Origin: Candidatus Agrococcus pullicola
GTDB taxonomy: Bacteria > Actinomycetota > Actinomycetes > Actinomycetales > Microbacteriaceae
Assembly (NCBI GenBank): GCA_019115685.1
Contig: DXDC01000268.1
Coordinates: 1 to 7,486, forward strand
Length of the DNA stretch: 7,486 nt
Reading direction: 5' to 3'
Shown piece after piece: positions 1 to 5,539 of this stretch. The notes below the pieces were generated by a model. The model saw only the letters and a program-made list of their open reading frames with translations, was not told the DNA's origin and made no database searches. How positions within the stretch are numbered: position 1 is the first letter of the stretch; every line of letters starts with the position of its first letter. The position numbers were made by a program, and so were the translations under genes.

Positions 1-131
1 TCGTCTCCACGGCGAGCTCGATTACCGCACGCCGGTCGAGGTCGAGGAGGCGTACTACGCTGGCCTCGAATCAGCCCAGCCAGCGCTCGCTGGACAGGGA
101 AGCAGGTAGGAACGAAACCCAGGGCGATTCA
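1..131 (+). mobile_element. Right end of an IS3-family insertion sequence (partial)
   Basis: The window opens inside an IS3-type element. It holds the 3' end of the transposase frame and then a terminal sequence at about 111-131 ending in GGGCGATTCA. Its reverse complement begins TGAATCGCCCTGGG, which resembles the usual IS3-family terminal inverted repeat (TGA followed by a C/G-rich stretch). The left end is outside the window, so length and target duplication cannot be read. Immediately after base 131 a truncated regulator reading frame begins, so this element probably interrupted that gene. Confidence 0.7.
2..109 (+). CDS. IS3-family transposase (OrfB), C-terminal fragment
   Basis: The frame is open from the window edge to TAG at 107-109 and encodes 35 residues: RLHGELDYRTPVEV, then EEAYYAGLES and a polar tail. 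The pattern H-G-x-L-x-Y-x-[ST]-P-x-E is the typical end of the IS3-family integrase (rve) domain, just downstream of the catalytic glutamate. The DDE residues lie outside the window, so whether the transposase is intact cannot be judged. The stop codon sits about 20 bp inside the presumed IS end, as is usual for these elements. Confidence 0.75.
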   Translation, partial: RLHGELDYRTPVEVEEAYYAGLESAQPALAGQGSR

Positions 132-551
132 GAGCGCAACTGCGCGTTCCAGTTTTTCACCGATGCCGATTGGCGCGACCGCTACGTCGACGACGAGGTC
201 GTCGCCTCCCGGATGGTCGCCCAACTGCGCGCCGTCGTCGGCAGCGCCGCCGACTCCGGCGCAGCGCAGACCGTCGAGACGCTGCAACGGCGCTCAGAGG
301 AGTTCTCTGGGCTGTGGGACCGACACGATGTCATGCGGCAGCACCTCGAGACCAAGCGCCTGCACAGCCCGCTCGTCGGCATGCTCCAGCTCAACTTCGT
401 CACCTCCGATGTCGCGGAGACCGGTCACCGGCTTACCGTGATGACCCCTAAGGACGAAACCACCGCGCTGAGACTCGCCAAGATGGCCGAGCTGATCGCG
501 GACATCCCTACGGATGATCCGAGCATCAGTCGGGAACACGAAAACGTCTGA
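132..551 (+). pseudogene. MmyB-like ligand-binding domain of an XRE-family regulator, 5'-truncated
   Basis: From about base 135 the frame reads RN..FQFFTDADWRDRYVD, then ASRMVAQLRAVVG, RRSEEFSGLWDRHDVM and LETKRLHSPLVGMLQLNF, ending at TGA 549-551. This order (FTDp.W...LRa..G; rSeeFs.LW..HdV; K...HP.vG.l.L.F) is the MmyB-like domain at the C-terminus of many actinobacterial helix-turn-helix regulators. The HTH half is missing, because the frame runs straight into the end of the IS3 element. An ATG at 213 could start a 112-residue product, but it lies inside the conserved domain and has no convincing ribosome-binding site. I therefore call it a remnant with no DNA-binding domain. Domain identity is fairly sure; loss of function is inferred from the truncation. 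Confidence 0.75.
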
Positions 552-604
552 CGCGCATCGGGCGGGGTACGAGCGTTCGCCTCCGGCCTGGCGGCAATTG
601 GACT

Positions 605-824
605 CATGACTTGATTCTTCGACACGTCAACCTGGACGCCACCGCCCCGATGAACCCGAGCGTCTCGATATTCGTCGACGGCATCACCCCCACGTAGGAG
701 GCAGCGATCTCCTCCGAAGTAGAAGATCGTCCACCCGCTGACCGACGAGGGCCGGGGTGTAGACCGCTTCTTCTTCCGGGGCACCATCGGCAACGTGATC
801 AACCCCGGCACTCACACGAACTGA
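605..824 (+). pseudogene. VOC (glyoxalase/bleomycin-resistance) family protein, C-terminal remnant
   Basis: Two pieces in different frames make up the end of a VOC-superfamily protein. Frame 1 reads HVNLDATAPMNPSVSIFVDG, then ITPT, and hits TAG at 695-697 where families of this kind commonly have Tyr-Glu-Ala-Ala. After one extra base near 713-722 the frame changes and continues KIVHPLTDEGRGVDRFFFRG, then TIGNVINPGTHTN and TGA at 822-824. The last part matches the common VOC ending (HPLTDEpWGvrrFFvrDPdGNvInv) with the DPDG turn altered to GTIG. The N-terminal half is not recognisable upstream. At least one nonsense mutation and one frameshift make this a pseudogene. Repeat R1 starts 22 bp after its stop. 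Confidence 0.65.
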
Positions 825-846
825 TACGCCACACTGCTTGATCTGC

Positions 847-878
847 ACGTTAAACCGAAACTCCACTGCATCACCACA
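847..878 (-). repeat. R1: ychF 3'-end-derived repeat
   Basis: Read on the minus strand this encodes GDAVEFRFNV, nearly the YchF C-terminus (GDVVEFRFNV), but translation then runs on without an immediate stop. No other part of ychF is present to the right; instead the 3' end of the first higA gene begins 17 bp away. The plus-strand sequence is ACGTTAAACCGAAACTCC followed by a diverged second half (ACTGCATCACCACA). It divides the VOC remnant from higBA copy 1. Confidence 0.8.
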
Positions 879-895
879 GCCCAGTTCGACGGTGC

Positions 896-1198
896 TCACG
901 TGACCTTCAGAGGCGTGATCGATGCGATCTGCTCCCCCGCGATGTCCTCAGCGCGATCGAGTTCATAGTAGCTCTGCAGGTTGACCCAGAACTCCGCCGA
1001 CGTGCCGAAGTATTTCGCCAGCCTCAGTGCGGTGTCCGCCGTGATGCCGCGCTTGCCATGCACGATCTCGTTGATCCGCCTTGGCGGCACTCCGATCGAC
1101 ACAGCGAGCTTGTTCTGCGTGATCCCGAAACCCTCGATGAAGTCCTCCATCAGCACCTCGCCGGGGTGGATCGGCACGATCTTTTCAATGGTAGTCAA
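896..1198 (-). CDS. higA: HigA-type antitoxin, copy 1
   Basis: This 100-residue protein is a HigA/VapI-type XRE antitoxin. HPGEVLMEDFIEGFGITQNK (residues 11-30) is the hallmark N-terminus, followed by the helix-turn-helix through NEIVHGKRGITADTALRLAK, then a C-terminal segment with FWVNLQSYYELD. Known members neutralise HigB by direct binding and, with it, repress their own operon. The start is TTG at 1198, inside the end of the toxin gene (overlap 1185-1198), with a good GGAGGTGG ribosome-binding site a few bases upstream within toxin codons, so translation is coupled. Toxin before antitoxin is the normal higBA order. It shares about 67% identity by eye with the second HigA at 4898-5200. Confidence 0.93.
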   Translation of the reverse strand: MTTIEKIVPIHPGEVLMEDFIEGFGITQNKLAVSIGVPPRRINEIVHGKRGITADTALRLAKYFGTSAEFWVNLQSYYELDRAEDIAGEQIASITPLKVT

Positions 1199-1466
1199 CG
1201 ATCTCCACCTCCTCTGGTCCGGCGTCTGTCCATTTGAAACAGATCCGCCACTGGTCGTTGATCCGAATACTGTGTAGTCCGACCCGATCGCCGTTCAAGA
1301 CTTCGAGCCGATTGCCCGGTGGACTCCGCAAGTCGTCCAGAACGGTCGCGGATCCCACCTGGCGGAGCTTGCGCAGTGCGGCCCGGAGGATCCGTGGATC
1401 AAGAGAGGGCACGCGCTCACGACGCCACACACGCTCAGTCTCCTTACTGCCGAACGACCTGATCAC
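1185..1466 (-). CDS. higB: HigB-type toxin (RelE/ParE superfamily), copy 1
   Basis: This 93-residue protein has the length and motifs of HigB-type, ribosome-dependent mRNA interferases: MIRSF at the N-terminus, PPGNRLE (49-55), HSIRINDQWRICFKW (65-79) and the C-terminal EIVDYH ending in histidine. Such toxins cleave translated mRNA when free of HigA. It is first in a two-gene minus-strand operon, and its last codons contain the ribosome-binding site and start of higA. The start is GTG at 1466, without a Shine-Dalgarno but with a TACACT box exactly 6 nt upstream, so a leaderless transcript is likely. About 67% identity (62/93 by hand) to the second HigB in this window. Confidence 0.93.
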   Translation of the reverse strand: MIRSFGSKETERVWRRERVPSLDPRILRAALRKLRQVGSATVLDDLRSPPGNRLEVLNGDRVGLHSIRINDQWRICFKWTDAGPEEVEIVDYH

Positions 1467-1472
1467 CCGCCC

Positions 1473-1478
1473 AGTGTA
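1473..1478 (-). promoter_or_regulatory. -10 box of higBA copy 1 (leaderless type)
   Basis: TACACT on the minus strand ends 6 nt before the GTG start of higB, fitting TANNNT-N6-start. No good -35 hexamer is visible; the palindrome at 1495-1509 covers the place where it would be. Inferred from spacing only. Confidence 0.5.
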
Positions 1479-1494
1479 TAACGGATCACGGTAT

Positions 1495-1509
1495 TAACGC
1501 TAGGCGTTA
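1495..1509. promoter_or_regulatory. Palindrome TAACGC-TAG-GCGTTA, candidate HigA operator
   Basis: This is a perfect 6+6 bp inverted repeat with a 3-bp centre, 28 bp upstream of higB. A sister palindrome of the same design (TAACGT-CAG-ACGTTA) lies upstream of the second higB at 5525-5539. Its right half overlaps the start of repeat R2. Because HigA/HigBA complexes autoregulate by binding promoter palindromes, an operator role is the simplest reading; a part in recombination at the overlapping repeat is the alternative. Confidence 0.5.
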
Positions 1510-1535
1510 CACGCGAACTCCCCGACCTCGCCGGA
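1504..1535 (-). repeat. R2: diverged ychF 3'-end-derived repeat
   Basis: The minus strand encodes GEVGEFACNA followed by TAG, a decayed form of GDVVEFRFNV-stop. The plus strand (GCGTTACACGCGAACTCC and then CCGACCTCGCCGGA) matches R7 at about 22 of 31 positions without gaps. It lies between the higBA copy 1 promoter and the methyltransferase unit. About 100 bp between it and the methyltransferase stop (1536-1638) hold nothing I recognise. Confidence 0.65.
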
Positions 1536-1638
1536 GATAGCAACGTTTGCCCGTCTATCCTGATCCGGGCACAGGCGGCCGAGAGCAGCACAACCGACCG
1601 CGGCCCACCAATCGGCAACCGTCAGCCCGCAGCGCTTG

Positions 1639-2337
1639 CTATATTCGCCGCGCGACGATCAAGCCGTCCCAGCCCTTTACTCCGACGGTCTGCAGCGCGG
1701 TCGCCTCGAGTTCCGGATGCTCCGCGATCATCTGCGCGGCTGTCCGTGTCCCGATGACTCGCGGATCATCACTGTCGGCATCGACTACCGCGCCATTGCG
1801 CACCACGTTGTCGAGGATGATCAACGCACCGGAGCCGGTCAATGCAAGTGCGGCTTCGAGATAGCTCGGATTACGGGGCTTATCGGCGTCGATGAACACC
1901 ACATCGAACGGCTCGACCTTCGAGGAAACCAGATCTGCCACCGAAGCAGCAGCCGGACCCACTATGAGCTCAATGCGTTCGAGGACCCCCGCTCGCACAA
2001 AGTTCCTCCGAGCAACATCCGCGTTCTCAGGTTCGAGCTCCAATGTGCACACGAACCCACCGCTGCCCACGGCACGCGCGAACCAGATCGTGGAGTAGCC
2101 GGCGAGCGTGCCGAACTCGAGCACTCGCTTTGCGCCGGACATCTTCACGAGAAGTTGTAAAAAGGCTGCCTGATTGGCCGCGACCTCAGCGTTAGGCATG
2201 GTCGTGCTCGAACCGGACAGCCTCGCCGCGACAAGCGCTTCATCTTCGTCGATCAGCACTTCCGTGAAGTAGGAGTCCACTTCGTGCCACGCGTCCAACG
2301 ACTGGTACCGATTTTCCACTGCTACATGCGGCTCCAT
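1639..2337 (-). CDS. Class I SAM-dependent O-methyltransferase (COG4122 type)
   Basis: This 232-residue protein fits the Methyltransf_3 family of metal-dependent O-methyltransferases. Motif I, which binds the methionine part of SAM, is VLEFGTLAGYST (72-83). The end of strand 2 has LELEPENADVARRNF (99-113, acidic residue for the ribose). FDVVFIDADKP (144-154) and ILDNVV (174-179) hold the Asp/Asp-Asn positions that bind the divalent metal in this family. The usual GWDGLIVARR ending is present, so it looks complete. The methyl acceptor cannot be told from sequence. It is alone in its cassette, read away from R3. ATG at 2337 has no Shine-Dalgarno but a TAGCCT box 6 nt upstream. Phe replaces the more common Ile in VLE[IF]G. 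Confidence 0.9.
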   Translation of the reverse strand: MEPHVAVENRYQSLDAWHEVDSYFTEVLIDEDEALVAARLSGSSTTMPNAEVAANQAAFLQLLVKMSGAKRVLEFGTLAGYSTIWFARAVGSGGFVCTLELEPENADVARRNFVRAGVLERIELIVGPAAASVADLVSSKVEPFDVVFIDADKPRNPSYLEAALALTGSGALIILDNVVRNGAVVDADSDDPRVIGTRTAAQMIAEHPELEATALQTVGVKGWDGLIVARRI

Positions 2338-2343
2338 ATGCCC

Positions 2344-2349
2344 AGGCTA
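2344..2349 (-). promoter_or_regulatory. -10 box of the methyltransferase gene (leaderless type)
   Basis: TAGCCT on the minus strand followed by GGGCAT and then the ATG at 2337: exactly 6 nt, the same spacing as five other units here. No clear -35 box. Confidence 0.4.
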
Positions 2350-2408
2350 TCCGCGCACCCCTGCGTACACCGGCCTTCGTTCCGAAGCAATCGGGCGCTT
2401 CGACTCAC

Positions 2409-2440
2409 ACGTTGAATCGAAATTCGACCGAGTTCCGGCA
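2409..2440 (-). repeat. R3: ychF 3'-end-derived repeat
   Basis: The minus strand encodes CRNSVEFRFNV followed by TGA. The FRFNV-stop ending is intact, whereas the upstream part carries the alternative CRN form seen in R5 and R6 (plus strand ends GTTCCGGCA) instead of the GD form of R7. It lies 71 bp upstream of the methyltransferase start and 33 bp from the HxlR stop. Confidence 0.8.
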
Positions 2441-2473
2441 TGCAGAGACATCTGCGGCCGCCACCCTCCCCGG

Positions 2474-2998
2474 CTACCCGTGCGCTGATGCGACGTGCTC
2501 ATACGCGGCAGTCAGCTCAGCCAGGACGCCATCTTCGGGAAAGACGCCGCCACGCAGATGCACCTCCCGAAGCTCGCACATGAAACGCGACCAGAGTTCA
2601 GGCCCCCCGTCTGCCAGCAGCTCCGCGCGGACGGCCAGCTCTGCAGCGGTGGGCAGCCAGCGGGCACCCCAGTCACCGAGTTGTGCCATCACCGGCACCA
2701 GCTGAATCGCGGGTTCGGTGAGGCGGTACTCGACCTTCTGGCGATGAGTCGGATCGTCATGTCGCGCGAGCAGGCCGACGTCCGACATGCGTTTGAGCCT
2801 GCTCGCCAGCACATTGGAGGCGATCCGCTCTTCGGAATGCTGCAGCAACTCTCGAAAACGCCGGCGGTCGCCGAACATGATGTCGCGCAGCACAACGAGA
2901 CTCCAGCGGTCGCCGAGCACTTCGACCGTCATGTTGATCGGGCAGCCGGATCGGCCCTGTCCGATCTGCAACATCTCCACGCCATCTGGTTGCAACAC
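2474..2998 (-). CDS. HxlR-family winged-helix transcriptional regulator
   Basis: This 174-residue protein has the HxlR-type winged helix at about residues 19-118: GCPINMTVEVLGDRWSLVVL (18-37, with the conserved Cys19-Pro), LRDIMFGDRRRFRELL, a recognition helix in SNVLASRLKRMSDVGLL (61-77), and a wing at HRQKVEYRLT (85-94). The extra C-terminal 55 residues are of unknown role. Members often sense redox or electrophilic stress and act on a divergent oxidoreductase gene; here the divergent neighbour is a RibD-C/DHFR-family protein, which fits. The start chosen is GTG at 2998, with TAGACT 6 nt upstream and no Shine-Dalgarno; an in-frame ATG at 2974 is the alternative and would still include the whole domain. 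Confidence 0.9.
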   Translation of the reverse strand: MLQPDGVEMLQIGQGRSGCPINMTVEVLGDRWSLVVLRDIMFGDRRRFRELLQHSEERIASNVLASRLKRMSDVGLLARHDDPTHRQKVEYRLTEPAIQLVPVMAQLGDWGARWLPTAAELAVRAELLADGGPELWSRFMCELREVHLRGGVFPEDGVLAELTAAYEHVASAHG

Positions 2999-3000
2999 GC

Positions 3001-3028
3001 GATCAGTCTACGTAACCTCTATCTGATC
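3001..3028. promoter_or_regulatory. Divergent promoter region with GATCAG...CTGATC inverted repeat
   Basis: The 58 bp between the divergent HxlR and reductase genes contain an inverted repeat, GATCAG (3001-3006) and CTGATC (3023-3028), 16 bp apart. The left arm overlaps the HxlR gene's -10 box, TAGACT at 3010-3005 on the minus strand, which ends 6 nt before the GTG. The position suits a binding site through which the regulator controls both genes. This is inferred from symmetry and position only. Confidence 0.4.
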
Positions 3029-3056
3029 CTATTTCGCAATCAGTCCGAGGAGAGAC

Positions 3057-3635
3057 ATGGGCACGTTGGTGTACTCCATGCAGGTGTCGCTTGATGGCTA
3101 CGTCGCAGACGCCACGGGCGAGTTCGCTTCGTGGGCCAGGCCTGACGAGCAGGTTCTTGCCGCAATCAACGACGAGCACTCGAAGGTCTCCACCTACCTG
3201 CTCGGCCGTCGGATGTACCAGATGATGGCTGCCTGGGAGACGAACCCCGAGGTCATCGAGCAGTCGCCGCAGTCCACAGAGTTCGCGCGGATCTGGCAAA
3301 GGGCGGACAAAGTGGTCTTCTCCCGCACCCTCGAAGCAGTCGACACATCGCGTACGCAGCTGCGCACACGGTTCGACCCGGAAGAAGTCGCGCAGCTAAA
3401 GGCTGATGCGCGAGGAAACGTGACGATCGACGGGCCGACTGTGGCCGCACACGCGATTCGGCACGGTCTTGTCGACCGGATCGACGTGCTCTTGTGCCCC
3501 GTCGTCGTCGGTGGCGGACTGCGGTTCCTGCCGGATCACCGACTCGATCTGGACCTGCAGCACGAGCAGAGATTCGACAACGGCATGGTCCAGTTGCGAT
3601 ATGACGTGCTCGCTTCTCACGAGGTCGGCGCATAG
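3057..3635 (+). CDS. Dihydrofolate reductase family (RibD C-terminal domain) protein
   Basis: This 192-residue, single-domain protein belongs to the RibD-C/DHFR-like superfamily of NADPH-dependent reductases. Visible motifs are YSMQVSLDGYVAD (6-18), TYLLGRRMYQMM (46-57), KVVFSRTLE (85-93), VTIDGPTVAAHAIRHGLVDR (122-141) and CPVVVGGGLRFLP (147-159), in the normal order and at full length. The common GG before the nucleotide-binding helix is here DG. The substrate is unknown; stand-alone members are rarely true folate or riboflavin enzymes. The ATG at 3057 has a good AGGAG site 4 nt upstream, unlike most starts in this window. It is divergent from the HxlR regulator, which probably controls it, and stops 19 bp before repeat R4. 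Confidence 0.88.
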   Translation: MGTLVYSMQVSLDGYVADATGEFASWARPDEQVLAAINDEHSKVSTYLLGRRMYQMMAAWETNPEVIEQSPQSTEFARIWQRADKVVFSRTLEAVDTSRTQLRTRFDPEEVAQLKADARGNVTIDGPTVAAHAIRHGLVDRIDVLLCPVVVGGGLRFLPDHRLDLDLQHEQRFDNGMVQLRYDVLASHEVGA

Positions 3636-3654
3636 CCAGTGCATCTGACACGGC

Positions 3655-3691
3655 ACGTTGAACGGCAGCACACGGACCACTTCAGTCCGCA
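3655..3691 (-). repeat. R4: weak, degenerate ychF 3'-end-like repeat
   Basis: The plus strand starts ACGTTGAAC, contains GGACCAC and ends GTCCGCA, which can be aligned to the other copies only by allowing extra bases in the middle. The minus strand still gives ...EVV...FNV. Its position, 19 bp after a stop codon and between two unrelated units, is where a copy would be expected. The following 147 bp before the next gene show nothing recognisable. Confidence 0.45.
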
Positions 3692-3826
3692 ACAACCGCG
3701 ACGACACGAAGGTCATATCGGAAGAATTCATCCGAGGCACGTCGCCGTCGCCTGGCGGCTCGATGAGGCGTTCAACGATGCCCCACCGCTCGCGCCTCAC
3801 TACCGCCGCGACCCTGACACCTTTGC

Positions 3827-3832
3827 TATGGT
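3827..3832 (+). promoter_or_regulatory. -10 box of the AlkD-like gene (leaderless type)
   Basis: TATGGT followed by CCGGCT and the ATG at 3839: exactly 6 nt, with no Shine-Dalgarno before the start. No convincing -35 box. Confidence 0.45.
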
Positions 3833-3838
3833 CCGGCT

Positions 3839-4438
3839 ATGGGGAGTCTCCTGAGGACCGCAGACGAACTCGTCGCTGCATTGCAGAACGCGTCTGATCC
3901 GAGTGAGACCGGGAGGATCCGATCCCGAGTCGCCACCGATGAATCGGTAATCGGCGTCCGGATGGGCACCTTGTTCGAGATGGCGAAGCTTGCCACCGAC
4001 ATCCCCTCAACGGAGCTCGAGAGACTTTTCACCCATCCTGCGTATGAGCCGCGCCTCGCCGCATTCTGCATCCTCGACTTTCGCGCCCGTCGGCGTCTCT
4101 CCGACGAAGAGCGTGAAGATCTCGCTGCAATCTATCTCGACCACCACGACGCCATCACGACATGGGACATGGTTGATCGAGCGGCACCCCGGGTGATCGG
4201 ATGGCCGATCCTGAGCGACGTGATCGAGTTTACGGTCCTCGAAGACCTCGCACGATCCGACGACCCACTTCGACGACGGTCTGCGATCACCGCGCCGCTA
4301 TGGTTCATCAGGAAAGGGACAGATGCCGACGTCGCACGTGGCCTTCTCATTGCAGACCTACTTGCTGAGGACCCACACCCACGCGTCGCCTCCGCGGTGA
4401 AGATCTACCGCAAGCATGCGGCACGGCGAGGTCGATGA
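3839..4438 (+). CDS. AlkD-like DNA alkylation repair (HEAT-repeat) protein, probably shortened
   Basis: This 199-residue helical protein resembles the AlkC/AlkD family of HEAT-repeat DNA glycosylases, which excise N3- or N7-alkylated purines. HPAYEPRLAAFCILDF (66-81), a TTWDMVDRAAPRVIG segment (107-121), SDDPLRRRSAI (140-150) and IADLLAEDPHPRVASAVKIY (171-190) follow the family's order. From memory of Bacillus cereus AlkD, Trp109 and Asp113 are active-site residues; W109 and D113 occur here at the same numbers. The second Trp, normally in a [G/S]W.LRE segment, appears to be Ile or Tyr (KIYRKH), and the protein ends about 35-40 residues early. Family membership is likely; activity is uncertain. 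It is a single-gene cassette, and R5 begins 13 bp after the stop. Confidence 0.7.
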   Translation: MGSLLRTADELVAALQNASDPSETGRIRSRVATDESVIGVRMGTLFEMAKLATDIPSTELERLFTHPAYEPRLAAFCILDFRARRRLSDEEREDLAAIYLDHHDAITTWDMVDRAAPRVIGWPILSDVIEFTVLEDLARSDDPLRRRSAITAPLWFIRKGTDADVARGLLIADLLAEDPHPRVASAVKIYRKHAARRGR

Positions 4439-4451
4439 ATCCGGCACTGCG

Positions 4452-4483
4452 GCGTTGAACCTGGATTCCACCACGTTCCGGCA
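4452..4483 (-). repeat. R5: ychF 3'-end-derived repeat
   Basis: The minus strand encodes CRNVVESRFNA, one or two changes from the R6 version, with the stop codon lost. The plus strand shares CCACCACGTTCCGGCA exactly with R6. It separates the AlkD-like gene from the SDR remnant; the 56 bp between it and the SDR remnant hold nothing recognised. Confidence 0.8.
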
Positions 4484-4539
4484 CGGGCCAACGTCAGAAC
4501 ACGCGACACCGCCGGCGCAGCACACTGCCGACGCGGGAT

Positions 4540-4880
4540 GCCTGCAATCATGCCGCCGTCGACGACGAGCTCGGCTCCCGTTGTGAACGACGATGCATCG
4601 CTCGCGAGGAACGCGACCGTTGCCGCGACCTCCGCTGCCGTGCCACCGTGCCCGAGCGGGATGTCCAGTTGATCGGGATCCATCCGCGACGTCGAGACGG
4701 TCAAAGACGACGCCGTCACCGAGCTCATCGGCGAGCGCCGCACCCTTGCCCTCCAGCACGTCGGCGATCACGACCCGCTTGCCCTCTGTATGAAGCGCGC
4801 AATCACACTCGGCCCCGATGCCGCGCGCCGCCGGTCACGATGGCGACAGGAGGCTCGTCTTCAGGATCCGACATACTCAT
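4540..4880 (-). pseudogene. Short-chain dehydrogenase/reductase (SDR), internally deleted
   Basis: From ATG at 4880 the minus strand reads ...PPVAIVTGGAR and then loses frame: the TGGxxxGIG nucleotide-binding motif has lost 2 bases in a GC repeat (about 4820-4830). In the next frame it continues IGAECDCALHTEGKRVVIAD and DVLEGKGAALADELGDGVVF up to FDRLDV (about 4697). It then jumps, in another frame, to the family's C-terminal end: IPLGHGGTAAEVAATVAFLA, SDASSFTTGAELVVDGGMIA. The whole middle, with the catalytic Ser and YxxxK motif, is gone. It could not make an active NAD(P)-dependent oxidoreductase. It starts 17 bp after the higA copy 2 stop, so it may once have been read with that operon. 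Confidence 0.85.
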
Positions 4881-4897
4881 GAGTCTCGATTCCCGGA

Positions 4898-5200
4898 CTA
4901 TGCCGCCTGCAGCGGCGTGATCGCCGCCACCTGATCCGCCACGCGATCCTGCGCGACCTCGAGATCGTACCGGGTCTGCAGGTTCAGCCAGAACTGTGGA
5001 TCCACCCCGAAGTACTGCCCGAGACGCAATGCGGTGTCGGCTGTGATCGCGCGCTTGCCGTGAACGATCTCGTTGATACGCCGTGGCGGCACCCCGATCG
5101 ACACGGCGAGCCTATTCTGTGTGATGCTGAATCCCTCGATGAAGTCCTCCATCAAGACCTCGCCTGGGTGGACCGGCGGGTAAAGCGTGCTAGCCATCAT
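4898..5200 (-). CDS. higA: HigA-type antitoxin, copy 2
   Basis: This 100-residue HigA/VapI antitoxin has HPGEVLMEDFIEGFSITQNR and a helix-turn-helix running through NEIVHGKRAITADTALRLGQ. The core HTH (LAVSIGVPPRRINEIVHGKR) is identical to copy 1, while the first ten residues and the C-terminal third, which normally contact the toxin, differ. Two ATGs are possible (5200 and 5197); AGGAGG lies 1 nt before the first and 4 nt before the second, so the second is the likelier start. The ribosome-binding site overlaps the toxin stop codon, giving tight coupling. Unlike copy 1, the genes do not overlap; the gap is 6 bp. Confidence 0.93.
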   Translation of the reverse strand: MMASTLYPPVHPGEVLMEDFIEGFSITQNRLAVSIGVPPRRINEIVHGKRAITADTALRLGQYFGVDPQFWLNLQTRYDLEVAQDRVADQVAAITPLQAA

Positions 5201-5206
5201 TCCTCC

Positions 5207-5488
5207 TCAGTGGCAGTCCACGATCTCGACATCCTCGGCACCCGCATCCGTCCAGCGGAAGCAGATCCGCCACTGGTCATTGAACCGAATGCTGTGCTGG
5301 CCCGCCCGGTCCCCCTTGAGTGTTTCCAGGCGATTGCCGGGAGGGACACGCAAGGCATCGAGAGCCGTCGCCGCATCCAGGAGATGCAGTTTCCGGTTCG
5401 CCGCCTTGTGAATACGCGGATCAACTCGCTTCGCGGACTCACGACACCAGACGCGCTGGGTGTCACGGTCAGCGAACGATCTGATCAC
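5207..5488 (-). CDS. higB: HigB-type toxin (RelE/ParE superfamily), copy 2
   Basis: This 93-residue HigB-type mRNA interferase has the same frame as copy 1: MIRSF, PPGNRLE, HSIRFNDQWRICFRW and EIVDCH at the end. The conserved C-terminal half is almost identical to copy 1, whereas residues 15-48 differ strongly. GTG at 5488 is the start, again without Shine-Dalgarno and with a -10 box 6 nt before it. It lies between R6 and the SDR remnant, transcribed on the minus strand with higA. Confidence 0.93.
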   Translation of the reverse strand: MIRSFADRDTQRVWCRESAKRVDPRIHKAANRKLHLLDAATALDALRVPPGNRLETLKGDRAGQHSIRFNDQWRICFRWTDAGAEDVEIVDCH

Positions 5489-5494
5489 ACACGC

Positions 5495-5524
5495 AGACTA
5501 CAATTCTGTGACGCGCCGCGTCAA
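5495..5524 (-). promoter_or_regulatory. Promoter of higBA copy 2
   Basis: On the minus strand TTGACG (5524-5519) and TAGTCT (5500-5495) are 18 bp apart, a good match to a vegetative sigma-70-type promoter. The -10 box ends 6 nt before the GTG start, so transcription should begin at or next to the start codon. The palindrome at 5525-5539 directly adjoins the -35 box. Confidence 0.65.
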
Positions 5525-5539
5525 TAACGTCAGACGTTA
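5525..5539. promoter_or_regulatory. Palindrome TAACGT-CAG-ACGTTA, candidate HigA operator
   Basis: A perfect 6+6 bp inverted repeat with a 3-bp centre, directly upstream of the -35 box of higBA copy 2 and overlapping the first bases of repeat R6. It has the same design as the palindrome at 1495-1509, differing by one compensated base pair (T-A here, C-G there) and in the centre. Conservation of the symmetry despite base change supports a protein-binding site. Confidence 0.55.

Noticed and set aside
684..899. Minus-strand frame containing GDAVEFRFNV as a possible real ychF gene
   Set aside because: Only about ten YchF-like codons are present, translation runs on into unrelated sequence, and no GTPase motifs exist.
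1636..2160. 174-codon plus-strand frame
   Set aside because: It lies antisense within the clear O-methyltransferase gene and resembles no family.
2495..3094. 199-codon plus-strand frame
   Set aside because: It is the mirror of the HxlR gene and crosses into the reductase start; no motifs and no ribosome-binding site.
3396..3800. Minus-strand 134-codon frame across the reductase end and R4
   Set aside because: Mostly antisense to the reductase; only the FNV trace of the repeat is meaningful.
4358..4771. 137-codon minus-strand frame as an intact gene
   Set aside because: It joins the SDR N-terminal piece to out-of-frame sequence through a frameshift and ends across R5; treated as part of the SDR pseudogene.
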